IMG/VR virus record: IMGVR_UViG_3300036398_003711
Span: 1-34,492 of that record
Source: a virus
Strand: one strand, 5' to 3'
DNA length: 34,492 nt
Below the pieces are notes generated by a model. The model had not been told where the DNA came from, did no database searches, and worked only from the letters and a program-made list of their open reading frames with translations. Below are positions 18,832 to 26,513 of this stretch, piece by piece (within the stretch, counting starts at the first letter, position 1; each line of letters starts with the position of its first letter). Position numbers and translations under genes: made by a program.

Positions 18832-20843
18832 TTTTTGGTTTTTTTGGTTTCCTTTTCTTTGAAAATTATACTTTCATTATCTACGGTTAGAATGTATTGT
18901 TCATTTTCTATAATTTTACCATTTAACACCTCTTCTGATACAAAATCTTCAATTTTATCTTGAATTGCTCTTTTGATTGGTCTGGCACCATATGTTTCAT
19001 CAAAACCAACTTTAGAAATTAATTCTAAAACTGAATCATCACAAGAAATATTATAATTCAAACCTTCTAATCTTTTAATTAGTTTATCGACCTCTAATTT
19101 AACAATTTGTTTTACTTCGTCTTCCTTCAATGTATTAAAAACAATAATTTCATCAATACGATTAAGGAATTCAGGGGCAAAGAATTTCTGCAATTCCTTT
19201 TTTAACATATCCCTTTTATGTTCCTCTTCAATGTAAACATTCGCGTTTGTTTTGAATCCAACACCAGTACCAAAATCTTGTAGTTTTTTGACACCAAGGT
19301 TTGAGGTCATAATAATGATACAATTCTTGAAATTAATTTTTCTTCCAAGACCATCAGTAAGATGTCCATCGTCTAAAACTTGGAGTAACGTTGCAAACAC
19401 GTCTTTATTTGCTTTCTCAATTTCATCGAATAAAATAACTGAATATGGTTTATTTTTCACTTGTTCGGTAAGTTGTCCCCCTTCATCGTAACCAACGTAA
19501 CCTGGAGGTGAACCAATTAATCTTGATATTGAATGTTTTTCTTGGAATTCTGACATATCAACACGGATTAGATTTTCTTCACTACCAAATATTTCCTTAG
19601 CTAATTGTTTGGCTAAATAAGTTTTACCCACACCTGTTGAGCCTAAGAAAATAAATGAACCAATTGGTTTATTAGGGTCTTTAATCCCCAATCTATTTCT
19701 CCTTATTGCTTTTGCGATTTTAAGAACAGCTTCTGATTGTCCAATAACTTTCGAAGCCAAATTGTTATCAAGAGATGAAAGTTTATTAGTTTCATCAGAA
19801 TCCATTTTTGAGACAGGAATCTTAGTCATATTAGATACAACTTCATAAACTAGTTCCACACTAACTTCTTTCTTTTTGTTTAATAAATCAAATTCGAATT
19901 TCTTTTTTTCCTCTTCTAACTTATCTAATATTTTTGTTTCCTTATCTCTTAAATCTGCAGCCAGTTCATAGTTTTGACTTTTTACAACATCTATTTTTTG
20001 TTTTTTTATTTCTTGGGCTTGTGTTTTCAAATCCTCCACAATTTGGGGCATTTTAATTTCAACCTGACTTCTTGCTCCGACTTCATCAATAATGTCAAAT
20101 GCCTTATCCGGAAATTCTCTATCTGTAATATATCTTTCTGCTAAATCAACACAAAGTTTAAGTACATCATCACTATAATTTACTTTATGGTAATTTTCAT
20201 ATTTGTCTTTGACATTTAATAAAATTTGTAATGTTTCATCTTTAGTTGATGGGTCAACAATTACTTTTTGGAATCGTCTTTCTAATGCCCCATCTTTTTC
20301 AAAATTCTTTCTATATTCATCCAAAGTGGTTGCACCAATACATTGGATTTCCCCTCTTGCTAAGGCTGGTTTAAATATGTTAGAGGCATCCAATGAACCT
20401 GATGAATTACCTGCACCAACAATTTGATGGATTTCATCGATAAACAAAATGATATTTGGGGCGGCTTGTAGTTCTTCTATAATCACCTTCATTCTTTCCT
20501 CAAATTGTCCTCTATATTTTGTACCTGCAACAATTGAGGTCATATCTAAGGACATAATTCTTTTATCCATTAGATTTCTTGGACAATCTCCCTTCAATAT
20601 TTTCAAGGCCAAACCTTCTACTATAGCGGTTTTTCCACAACCTGGTTCACCGATTATAATTGGATTATTTTTCTTTCTTCTTGATAATATTTGGGCTATT
20701 CTTGTTATTTCTCTATCTCTACCTACAACAGGGTCTAATTTTCCCTCCTCCGCAAGTTTAACCAAATCTTTTGCAAAATTATTTAATACTGGTGTGTCGC
20801 CCTTACCTTTACTTGAGTAATCTCCATCTTTAGATTCTATCAT
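18813..20843 (-). CDS. clpC: ClpC-type AAA+ unfoldase lacking the N-domain
   Basis: 676 residues from the ATG at 20843; the frame extends to a TTG at 20888, which I reject. It begins where cellular ClpC leaves its N-domain: GKGDTPVLNNFAKDL. D1: Walker A GEPGCGKTA (65-73), pore Tyr110, Walker B FIDE (134-137), Arg finger near 189-190. M-domain with a UVR-like stretch KSQNYELAADLRDKE (288-302). D2: Walker A GSTGVGKT (401-408), pore Tyr449, Walker B LFDE, sensor 2 GARPIKR. DFGTGVGF (523-530) matches the ClpP-docking loop position, so it probably feeds host ClpP. Lys-rich tail. Confidence 0.93.
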   Translation of the reverse strand: MIESKDGDYSSKGKGDTPVLNNFAKDLVKLAEEGKLDPVVGRDREITRIAQILSRRKKNNPIIIGEPGCGKTAIVEGLALKILKGDCPRNLMDKRIMSLDMTSIVAGTKYRGQFEERMKVIIEELQAAPNIILFIDEIHQIVGAGNSSGSLDASNIFKPALARGEIQCIGATTLDEYRKNFEKDGALERRFQKVIVDPSTKDETLQILLNVKDKYENYHKVNYSDDVLKLCVDLAERYITDREFPDKAFDIIDEVGARSQVEIKMPQIVEDLKTQAQEIKKQKIDVVKSQNYELAADLRDKETKILDKLEEEKKKFEFDLLNKKKEVSVELVYEVVSNMTKIPVSKMDSDETNKLSSLDNNLASKVIGQSEAVLKIAKAIRRNRLGIKDPNKPIGSFIFLGSTGVGKTYLAKQLAKEIFGSEENLIRVDMSEFQEKHSISRLIGSPPGYVGYDEGGQLTEQVKNKPYSVILFDEIEKANKDVFATLLQVLDDGHLTDGLGRKINFKNCIIIMTSNLGVKKLQDFGTGVGFKTNANVYIEEEHKRDMLKKELQKFFAPEFLNRIDEIIVFNTLKEDEVKQIVKLEVDKLIKRLEGLNYNISCDDSVLELISKVGFDETYGARPIKRAIQDKIEDFVSEEVLNGKIIENEQYILTVDNESIIFKEKETKKTKKKKGTE

Positions 20844-20890
20844 AACTTTTTTATTTAATAATAATGTTTTATTTGGTATTTTCAACAATC

Positions 20891-20925
20891 TTGTAATGAC
20901 AAAATGTCAGTATTTTTAATTACAA
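20891..20925. promoter_or_regulatory. inverted repeats in the clpC/UVR divergent intergenic region
   Basis: TTGTAAT (20891-20897) and ATTACAA (20919-20925) form a perfect inverted repeat, and TGAC-AAAAT-GTCA (20897-20909) a second one inside it. Placed between divergent genes, they could be an operator or a transcript-end hairpin. Confidence 0.4.
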
Positions 20926-20935
20926 AGTGACATTA

Positions 20936-20964
20936 TTGATTATCTTAATTAATTGGTATATAAT
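20936..20964 (+). promoter_or_regulatory. sigma70-like promoter TTGATT-N17-TATAAT
   Basis: TTGATT at 20936-20941 and TATAAT at 20959-20964 with a 17-base spacer, 45 bases before the ATG at 21010. One of two sigma70-like promoters in the window. Confidence 0.55.
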
Positions 20965-21009
20965 TCGTACAATACTAAGTAAAATAAACTTAATAACAAA
21001 CAATTTATT

Positions 21010-21447
21010 ATGGATAACGATTTTTATAAAAAATTTGAGAAAATTTTGGATGAGATTTTCGGTGGAAAACATAAACCAACAATTCCATTTGAAAGTTTCT
21101 TGGAGAATTTAAAGTATGATGACATTGATACTGATTTTAGTAAACTAAGAAATTCAGTTAGAAAGACAAAGGATGGAATTATTACTTCGATTCATTTTGT
21201 GATTAACCCTAACACAAAATGGTCAGCATCTAATTCAAATACAAAGAGGGATTTGGAAACTAAATTAAACGAATGTATCCAAAACCAAGATTTTGAACAG
21301 GCGGCTAAAATCAGAGACGAAATAAAAGAACTTCAGAAAAACAAAGGGAAAATTGAAACTCTCAAAAAAGAAATGGAAATAGCTATTGAAAAACAAGATT
21401 TCGAAAGGGCTATAGAAATCAGAGATGAATTAAAAAAAATTAATTAA
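21010..21447 (+). CDS. two-UVR-motif protein, candidate ClpC adaptor
   Basis: 145 residues. The C-terminal half has two UVR motifs in tandem: LETKLNECIQNQDFEQAAKI..RDEIKEL (82-108) and LKKEMEIAIEKQDFERAIEI..RDEL (118-141), each with the FExAxxxRDEI core. UVR motifs occur in UvrB/UvrC, the ClpC M-domain and McsA-type ClpC partners. The N-terminal 75 residues contain an FGGKHKPTIPFESFLENLKYDD segment (written here for position 17-38) and have no family I know. Divergent from the clpC-like gene; an adaptor or activator role is inferred. Confidence 0.8.
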   Translation: MDNDFYKKFEKILDEIFGGKHKPTIPFESFLENLKYDDIDTDFSKLRNSVRKTKDGIITSIHFVINPNTKWSASNSNTKRDLETKLNECIQNQDFEQAAKIRDEIKELQKNKGKIETLKKEMEIAIEKQDFERAIEIRDELKKIN

Positions 21448-21451
21448 CTTT

Positions 21452-21478
21452 AACCCCCGATATAAATGGGGGTTTTTT
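21452..21478 (+). terminator. intrinsic terminator
   Basis: AACCCCC (21452-21458) pairs with GGGGGTT (21468-21474), followed by TTTT. It ends the UVR gene transcript. Confidence 0.9.
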
Positions 21479-21490
21479 AAATTTAAAAAA

Positions 21491-21733
21491 ATGGCAATAT
21501 TAAAAGAAGAAATAGTAGGTACAAAAATTATAAATGAAGTACAATCAAGTAATTTAGTAAGAAGTGAGTATGATACAGCAACTAAAAAAATGATTGTTGA
21601 ATTCAAAAATGGAACTAAATATGAATATGATGAAGTACCGCACACAATTTACACTAGATTCAGGTTATCGGAATCCCAAGGTAAGTTTTTTAGTTCCACC
21701 ATCGCTAAAAATTACAAGTACAAAAAGGTTTGA
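21491..21733 (+). CDS. KTSC domain protein, 80 aa
   Basis: The protein is essentially one KTSC domain: SSNLVRSEYDTATKKMIVEF, NGTKYEYDEVPHTIYTRF, and SESQGKFFSSTIAKNYKYKKV (parts of 19-80) follow the family pattern, including SxGKFFxxxI. KTSC domains occur in phage and bacterial proteins, sometimes attached to lysyl-tRNA synthetase-like or RNA-related proteins; biochemical role unclear. Its TGA shares one base with the next ATG. Confidence 0.85.
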   Translation: MAILKEEIVGTKIINEVQSSNLVRSEYDTATKKMIVEFKNGTKYEYDEVPHTIYTRFRLSESQGKFFSSTIAKNYKYKKV

Positions 21734-22530
21734 TGTATATTTCCAATGTATGTGAATATTTATCAGACATGGATAATATTGAAAATATTTTAAGTAGTTT
21801 CGAGGTACAAGACCAGTTGTATCCAAAAATATGGTATCTACCAAATGAAAAACATATGGGTGACCCTGAAGGTCAGAAATATAAAATAAACCCAAAGGTT
21901 AGAAAAAATTTACTTGAGATAACTTACCAATTTATTGAAAGTTTGGACATTGACGTTGTTATTGAAGACATTATTGTAGTTGGTTCAATAGCTAACTATA
22001 ATTGGTCTAAGTTCTCAGACATTGACGTGCACATATTAGTTGATTACAAACAATTTTCCAATGAACTTAAAGATATGTACGTTGAATATTTTGATTTGAA
22101 AAAAGTAATTTTCAATCAAAAAAGAGATGTAAAAATGTTTGGTTTTGATGTTGAGTTTTTCATTGAGGATACTGATATGCAAGGTATCAGTGGAGGTGTT
22201 TATTCGTTACTGAATGATGAATGGTTAAAAACACCCAAAAGGTTTGATTTTAAAGTGGATTTGAAAGATGTAAAAAATAAATCTAAACAATGGATGAGAA
22301 CTATTGATTCTTCGATAAAAAATATGGAAGACCAAGATATTGACACAATCGAAAAAACACTAAATCAATTTAAAAATAAACTTAAAAAGTTTAGATTAAG
22401 TGGTTTAAAAGGGGGTGGTGAAATGAGCTTGGAAAATTTGGTTTTTAAAGTATTACGAAGAAATGGGTATATTGACAAATTATATAAAACGCCTTTAAAA
22501 CTTATAGATAATAAACTTTCTATTGAGTAA
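21733..22530 (+). CDS. nucleotidyltransferase-fold protein, 266 aa
   Basis: From ATG 21733 (an in-frame TTG at 21730 is rejected). DIIVVGSIANYNWSKFSDID (79-98) contains the polymerase-beta-type signature GS...DxD: Gly84-Ser85, Asp96 and Asp98. FDVEFFIED (138-146) supplies the third acid. Such enzymes transfer nucleotides to proteins, RNA or antibiotics. Related proteins occur next to T4-like structural genes, but the substrate here is unknown. C-terminal half helical and basic. Confidence 0.8.
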   Translation: MYISNVCEYLSDMDNIENILSSFEVQDQLYPKIWYLPNEKHMGDPEGQKYKINPKVRKNLLEITYQFIESLDIDVVIEDIIVVGSIANYNWSKFSDIDVHILVDYKQFSNELKDMYVEYFDLKKVIFNQKRDVKMFGFDVEFFIEDTDMQGISGGVYSLLNDEWLKTPKRFDFKVDLKDVKNKSKQWMRTIDSSIKNMEDQDIDTIEKTLNQFKNKLKKFRLSGLKGGGEMSLENLVFKVLRRNGYIDKLYKTPLKLIDNKLSIE

Positions 22531-22553
22531 ATGTAGAATTGATTAATTGTACA

Positions 22554-22561
22554 TATTTATA
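22554..22561 (+). promoter_or_regulatory. TATTTATA late-promoter candidate
   Basis: Ends 31 bases before the ATG at 22592, extended as TATTTATATATA. Confidence 0.48.
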
Positions 22562-22591
22562 TATAAAAAATAATAACAAAAAAATCGAAAT

Positions 22592-23839
22592 ATGGGAAAA
22601 TTAAAACCTATTGGTAGTGAAAAATTAGGAGGAATGGAAAAAATTCAAAGGATTTTGGAAATTTCTAAATATAATTTAAATACTCCTCAGTCAATTAACG
22701 AGAGTGAATCTTTAGAATATTCAAAAACATTAGCTGATGGAAATACATATCATATCACAAAAGAAAAAAATGGATATGTTATTAAAAAAGGGTTGACCGA
22801 ATCAGTTAGTGAATATATTGAGCCGATGAAAAATAGAAAGTATTATTCGTCTTATTCACAAGCATTGAAACGTTTAAACCTTATTGTGAAAGAGGTAAAT
22901 GTAAATGAGGGTTATAGAGGAAACTTGTCATTATTTAACGAACAAGAAAATATTGATGACAAAAAATATTTTTTAGTAAAAGGTGGTGAAACCAATGAAC
23001 AAGAAGAAACTCAAATTCCACCAGCACCAGCAGCACCTGCGACACCACCAGCTGTACCAGCAACACCTGAAACTGAAATGCCTATCGAAGAACCATTACC
23101 CGCTGAAGAACCTATGACAGATGAGATGCCAATGGATGATGAAGTTCCTATGGATGGTGAGGGTGAAACTCCACAAGAGGAAGATGTTGTTACTTTCAAA
23201 AGTATTCAAAAACTTACTGGTAAATTAGCTCAAAAACTTAGAACATTTGGTACTGATGAAGATAATGATATGTCATCCCAAGATGTAAAATATGTTATTA
23301 ATTCAATTTTGTCTGCTTTGGACTTAAGTAAACTTGAACCTGACGACATTGAAGAAATTACTTCAAAATTTGAAGAGGGGGAAGAAATTGAAGAACCTGA
23401 AATGAGTGATGAGGAATTACCTGAACCTGAAATGGGTGGTGAAGAATTACCTGAACCTGAGATGGGTGGTGAAGAATTACCTGAACCTGAAATACCAGTT
23501 GCACCAGAAGGTGAAATGGCTGAAATGTACCCAAGACACGGAAGAAGAGAAAGTTTTGAGGAACGTCAACACAAAATGAGGATGAAAGAAATGGGATATG
23601 GTGTATCTGAATCAAAAGTTGACAGAATATTACAAAAGTATTTCAATGAAACTCCAAAAAATATTAATGAAAGTAAGTTGGAAAGGTTATCCGAAAACTT
23701 TAAACAAGAATCAACTTCAAAAAGATTTTTGAACAAATACCCCTCCGCTAAACTTATTGGTAAAAACAAAAAGGGAACTTTAGTTTTTGAAATGGAAGGA
23801 GAAAAATTTGGCGTAACAACAAGTGGTAGATTGATATGA
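22592..23839 (+). CDS. probable virion protein with acidic Pro-rich repeats, 415 aa
   Basis: N-terminal part (1-130) globular; then a Pro/Ala/Glu linker (about 140-200); a helical section (about 205-255, VTFKSIQKLTGKLAQKLRTF); three tandem EELPEPEM-GG repeats (about 273-304); and a C-terminal module (about 335-415) with SESKVDRILQKYFNE, NESKLERLSENFK and FLNKYPSAKLIGKNKKGTLV. The C-terminal motifs recall prohead-delivered proteins. Overlaps the next gene by four bases. No enzyme motif. Confidence 0.75.
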   Translation: MGKLKPIGSEKLGGMEKIQRILEISKYNLNTPQSINESESLEYSKTLADGNTYHITKEKNGYVIKKGLTESVSEYIEPMKNRKYYSSYSQALKRLNLIVKEVNVNEGYRGNLSLFNEQENIDDKKYFLVKGGETNEQEETQIPPAPAAPATPPAVPATPETEMPIEEPLPAEEPMTDEMPMDDEVPMDGEGETPQEEDVVTFKSIQKLTGKLAQKLRTFGTDEDNDMSSQDVKYVINSILSALDLSKLEPDDIEEITSKFEEGEEIEEPEMSDEELPEPEMGGEELPEPEMGGEELPEPEIPVAPEGEMAEMYPRHGRRESFEERQHKMRMKEMGYGVSESKVDRILQKYFNETPKNINESKLERLSENFKQESTSKRFLNKYPSAKLIGKNKKGTLVFEMEGEKFGVTTSGRLI

Positions 23840-24246
23840 ACTATTTGATATATGTTAATGAATTAGGTCCGAATTATAAAGGTGATAACATTTACGAGTT
23901 TATATTTAGTGATAATATTACTGATGTTTGGGGTGAAATGTGGGAATCAAAACCATCTAATGGTTATCCACTACCACCTGATTTAGAACATATAAAAAAA
24001 GTAGGTGTTTTAAAAAATGATAAAATTTCTCTATCAGTCATACAAAAATCAGATTATTTTTCAATGATTGATGCAATAGATGATGTTGTAGCTTTAGGTT
24101 GGGAAAATGAATCTGAGTTAATTAATTTTGATTTAGTTAAAAGATTAGTTTTCAGATTTGGTGAAACTGAGGAGAATGTAAAAAATAAATTATATGAAAG
24201 GGATATAGTCCTTGAATTTGAAAAAAAATTTTCTTATGAATCTTAA
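23836..24246 (+). CDS. hypothetical protein, 136 aa
   Basis: Soluble protein that looks like a small alpha/beta fold: NYLIYVNELGPNYKGDNIYEFIF at the start and DVWGEMWESKPSNGYPLPPD in the middle (in parts). The position upstream of terminase is where T4 carries neck, tail-completion and small terminase genes, so it could replace one of them. No direct evidence. Coupled to both neighbours by overlaps. Confidence 0.75.
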   Translation: MNYLIYVNELGPNYKGDNIYEFIFSDNITDVWGEMWESKPSNGYPLPPDLEHIKKVGVLKNDKISLSVIQKSDYFSMIDAIDDVVALGWENESELINFDLVKRLVFRFGETEENVKNKLYERDIVLEFEKKFSYES

Positions 24247-25309
24247 TAATAAAGTTGGATTTTTATTGGATATTGGTCTCACTCCTGATTTTATTGTATC
24301 ATTAAATGAAAGTACAATAAACGCATTGTATGAAAGAATGAACAAAAAAAAGGTTGAGGAACAAACAACACAACCTATTAATGCGACCAAATCAACAAAG
24401 ACAACTGACATCTACACATTGAATCCTGGTGGGTCAATGGACGTAAAAAACGCTGTAGTATCAAACAAGGATGGGAAAACTACTGTTGAAATGATGGAGG
24501 ATGATAAGTTAGATGAAAAATTCGAGTCAAAAGCACAACAAGGATTATTTTGGGCTCGTTGTAACAAATGTAAAAGTGATGATTGTAAATGGTGTAAAAT
24601 GGCTAAAGAATTTTCTAAGAGTACATCAAAGAAACAATATAAAAATATGCCAGAAAAAAAACATCCTGAAAAAACAGTAAAATACAAAAAGAAGGAAACT
24701 AAGGAGAATTTCACGATGGCAAACTATTTGGAAAAAATAGGTTCTGTTGCGGCATCTCAAATGGGAAAAAATGTTAATAAGTCGATGAGACCAACGTTTG
24801 AAAATTTTATGACAGAAAAGAATTTGGATAAATTGGTTAAAGAATCATTACAACCAACTATAACTAAAAAGGATTTATTAGGTTTATTAAAAAATAGAAT
24901 TAACGAGGATTTCTATTTCGGTGAATCCGAAATGTTAGAAGATTTTGAATTTATGGCAGAACCTGGTGTAAAAGAACCAGTAACAAAACCTAAAACTCCA
25001 ACTGAAAAACCTAAGGAAAAACCAAGAAGAAAACCATCACGTGAAACACCATACGAAAACCCTGAGACAAGACCTCAAGGGGAAGATGAAGATTTTGATT
25101 TGGATATGATGGACTTTGAATTTATGTCTGAACCAGGTGTAAAAGAACCTGCTACCAAACCAAAAACCCCAACAGAAAAACCAAAAGAAAAACCAAGAAG
25201 AAAACCTGAAAGAATTACGCCATACGAAAATCCTGAAACAAGACCTCAAGGGAAAGAAGAATTTGATTTTGTGATGGAAAAACTTTATAATAAATTAAAA
25301 AAGAAGTAA
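24236..25309 (+). CDS. probable virion protein with Cys4 motif and duplicated tail, 357 aa
   Basis: Starts at ATG 24236 (the TTG at 24212 is rejected). Cys109, 112, 117 and 120 (CNKCKSDDCKWC) form a tight possible zinc site. A basic helical region follows. The C-terminus has two near-identical units of about 50 residues, DFEFM-EPGVKEP-TKPKTPTEKP..., at 24941-25090 and 25112-25261. It ends VMEKLYNKLKKK. Overlaps the upstream gene by 11 bases and the downstream one by one base. Function unknown. Confidence 0.75.
   Translation: MNLNNKVGFLLDIGLTPDFIVSLNESTINALYERMNKKKVEEQTTQPINATKSTKTTDIYTLNPGGSMDVKNAVVSNKDGKTTVEMMEDDKLDEKFESKAQQGLFWARCNKCKSDDCKWCKMAKEFSKSTSKKQYKNMPEKKHPEKTVKYKKKETKENFTMANYLEKIGSVAASQMGKNVNKSMRPTFENFMTEKNLDKLVKESLQPTITKKDLLGLLKNRINEDFYFGESEMLEDFEFMAEPGVKEPVTKPKTPTEKPKEKPRRKPSRETPYENPETRPQGEDEDFDLDMMDFEFMSEPGVKEPATKPKTPTEKPKEKPRRKPERITPYENPETRPQGKEEFDFVMEKLYNKLKKK
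24941..25261 (+). repeat. two-copy in-frame tandem repeat, 171-nt period
   Basis: Unit 1 at 24941-25090 and unit 2 at 25112-25261 encode almost the same Pro/Lys-rich segment (EPGVKEP, KPKTPTEKPKEKPRRKP, TPYENPETRPQG). Nucleotide differences are mostly silent, so the duplication is not brand new. Confidence 0.85.
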
Positions 25310-26454
25310 TGAAAAAAAATTGGTTATTTGAAGCACCGATTAGTGACTACTTACCTGATGATGTAAAAAACAGAATAGAACGAACAGCTAAAAATCTGTA
25401 CGACAATCCTGAAAACAAAGCACCAAGTTCACAAGAATTCACATCTTTAATGTTTGGGTTACCAAATATAGAATCAAGTCACAAAAGTGATTTACAAGAT
25501 TTAGCTTTAGTTACATTTTTTAATATGTACCCTCATATAAAAAATGGGGTTGATAATGGTAAAATAAAGGTAAATGCAATTTTAGGTCAAGGTAGTGGTG
25601 GTAGAAGATTATCTCAAGAAATACCTACAACAAAAATAGAAAAGGCAAAACAAGTAGATTCATCATTTGACGAAAGAATAAAACAAAGACATATACAAAA
25701 TGCTTTAACACAAGGAGCTGCTTGGAGGGATGGATTTAATGCTGTTAACAATATTGAGGATGAATTAAATTCGATTGACCCAAGATTAGTTGACTTATAC
25801 AAAAAGTTCGGTTCGGGGGCTTCTCGTTTTTATTGGGAAAACACGGCACAATTAGAAAGAATGGCTCAAAGTGTTACAGGGAGAGTCGCATATTGTGATG
25901 TCTATTTAGATAAAAATGGGGTTTGGATTATTGATGCTGCCGCACCAAATTTTCCTTTACTTATGCACGAATTGGTTAAAGGGGCGAGATATTATGATTC
26001 TATTTTCACATTACCTAAAAACAAAGAAGTGGGTGATACAATTATGGGTGTAGCTGATGCCCACAAACACGAAATCAAAAATATGAATTATGGTAGAGCC
26101 CTAATAGAACAATTAAGATTTTTATGGGATATGGAACTTGATGGTTATTCATATGAAATTGAACCCGATTTATTATTGATGTTGGCTCAAGAATTTGAGG
26201 GGAAACCTGATGATTACAATAAAATGATGTTAGGGGTTTTTAAAAATGACAAAGAACAAATCGATAGATTTTTAGATTTGTCACAAGAAATTATAGATGA
26301 TATTAATTACGAAAAGAAAAAAGAAAAACCATTAGAAAAAATGAAGTTTGAAAAGAAGAAACCAATTGAACCAGAGGAAAAAGAAGATGATGATGACGAT
26401 TTCAATCCCGATGATTGGGATACATTCGATTTTGATGATGAAGATGAAGATTAA
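25309..26454 (+). CDS. hypothetical protein upstream of terminase, 381 aa
   Basis: A conserved-looking core (about 165-250) includes SRFYWENTAQLERMAQSV, RVAYCDVYLDKNGVWIIDAA and FPLLMHELVKGARYYDS. HELVKG is not an HExxH site. The N-terminal 100 residues are helical with ILGQGSGGRRLSQE near 92-105. The last about 45 residues are strongly acidic (EDDDDDF...DDEDED). The T4-like position suggests a neck or packaging-related role; I do not recognise a family. Confidence 0.78.
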   Translation: MKKNWLFEAPISDYLPDDVKNRIERTAKNLYDNPENKAPSSQEFTSLMFGLPNIESSHKSDLQDLALVTFFNMYPHIKNGVDNGKIKVNAILGQGSGGRRLSQEIPTTKIEKAKQVDSSFDERIKQRHIQNALTQGAAWRDGFNAVNNIEDELNSIDPRLVDLYKKFGSGASRFYWENTAQLERMAQSVTGRVAYCDVYLDKNGVWIIDAAAPNFPLLMHELVKGARYYDSIFTLPKNKEVGDTIMGVADAHKHEIKNMNYGRALIEQLRFLWDMELDGYSYEIEPDLLLMLAQEFEGKPDDYNKMMLGVFKNDKEQIDRFLDLSQEIIDDINYEKKKEKPLEKMKFEKKKPIEPEEKEDDDDDFNPDDWDTFDFDDEDED

Positions 26455-26459
26455 CTTAC

Positions 26460-26492
26460 AAACCCCCATTTATAATTAAGTGGGGGTTTTTA
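26460..26492 (+). terminator. intrinsic terminator
   Basis: AAACCCCCA (26460-26468) pairs with TGGGGGTTT (26481-26489), followed by T-rich sequence that overlaps the next late motif. Confidence 0.88.
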
Positions 26493-26500
26493 TATTTATA
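26493..26500 (+). promoter_or_regulatory. TATTTATA late-promoter candidate
   Basis: Ends 14 bases before the terminase ATG, immediately after the terminator hairpin. Confidence 0.55.
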
Positions 26501-26513
26501 TAAAATACAATTT

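Noticed and set aside
20449-20820. Plus-strand ORF of 123 aa inside the ClpC gene
   Set aside because: Antisense shadow of a strongly conserved AAA+ domain.
20844-20888. Longer ClpC start at a TTG (20888)
   Set aside because: The extra 15 residues have no family match; ATG 20843 opens exactly at the usual linker.
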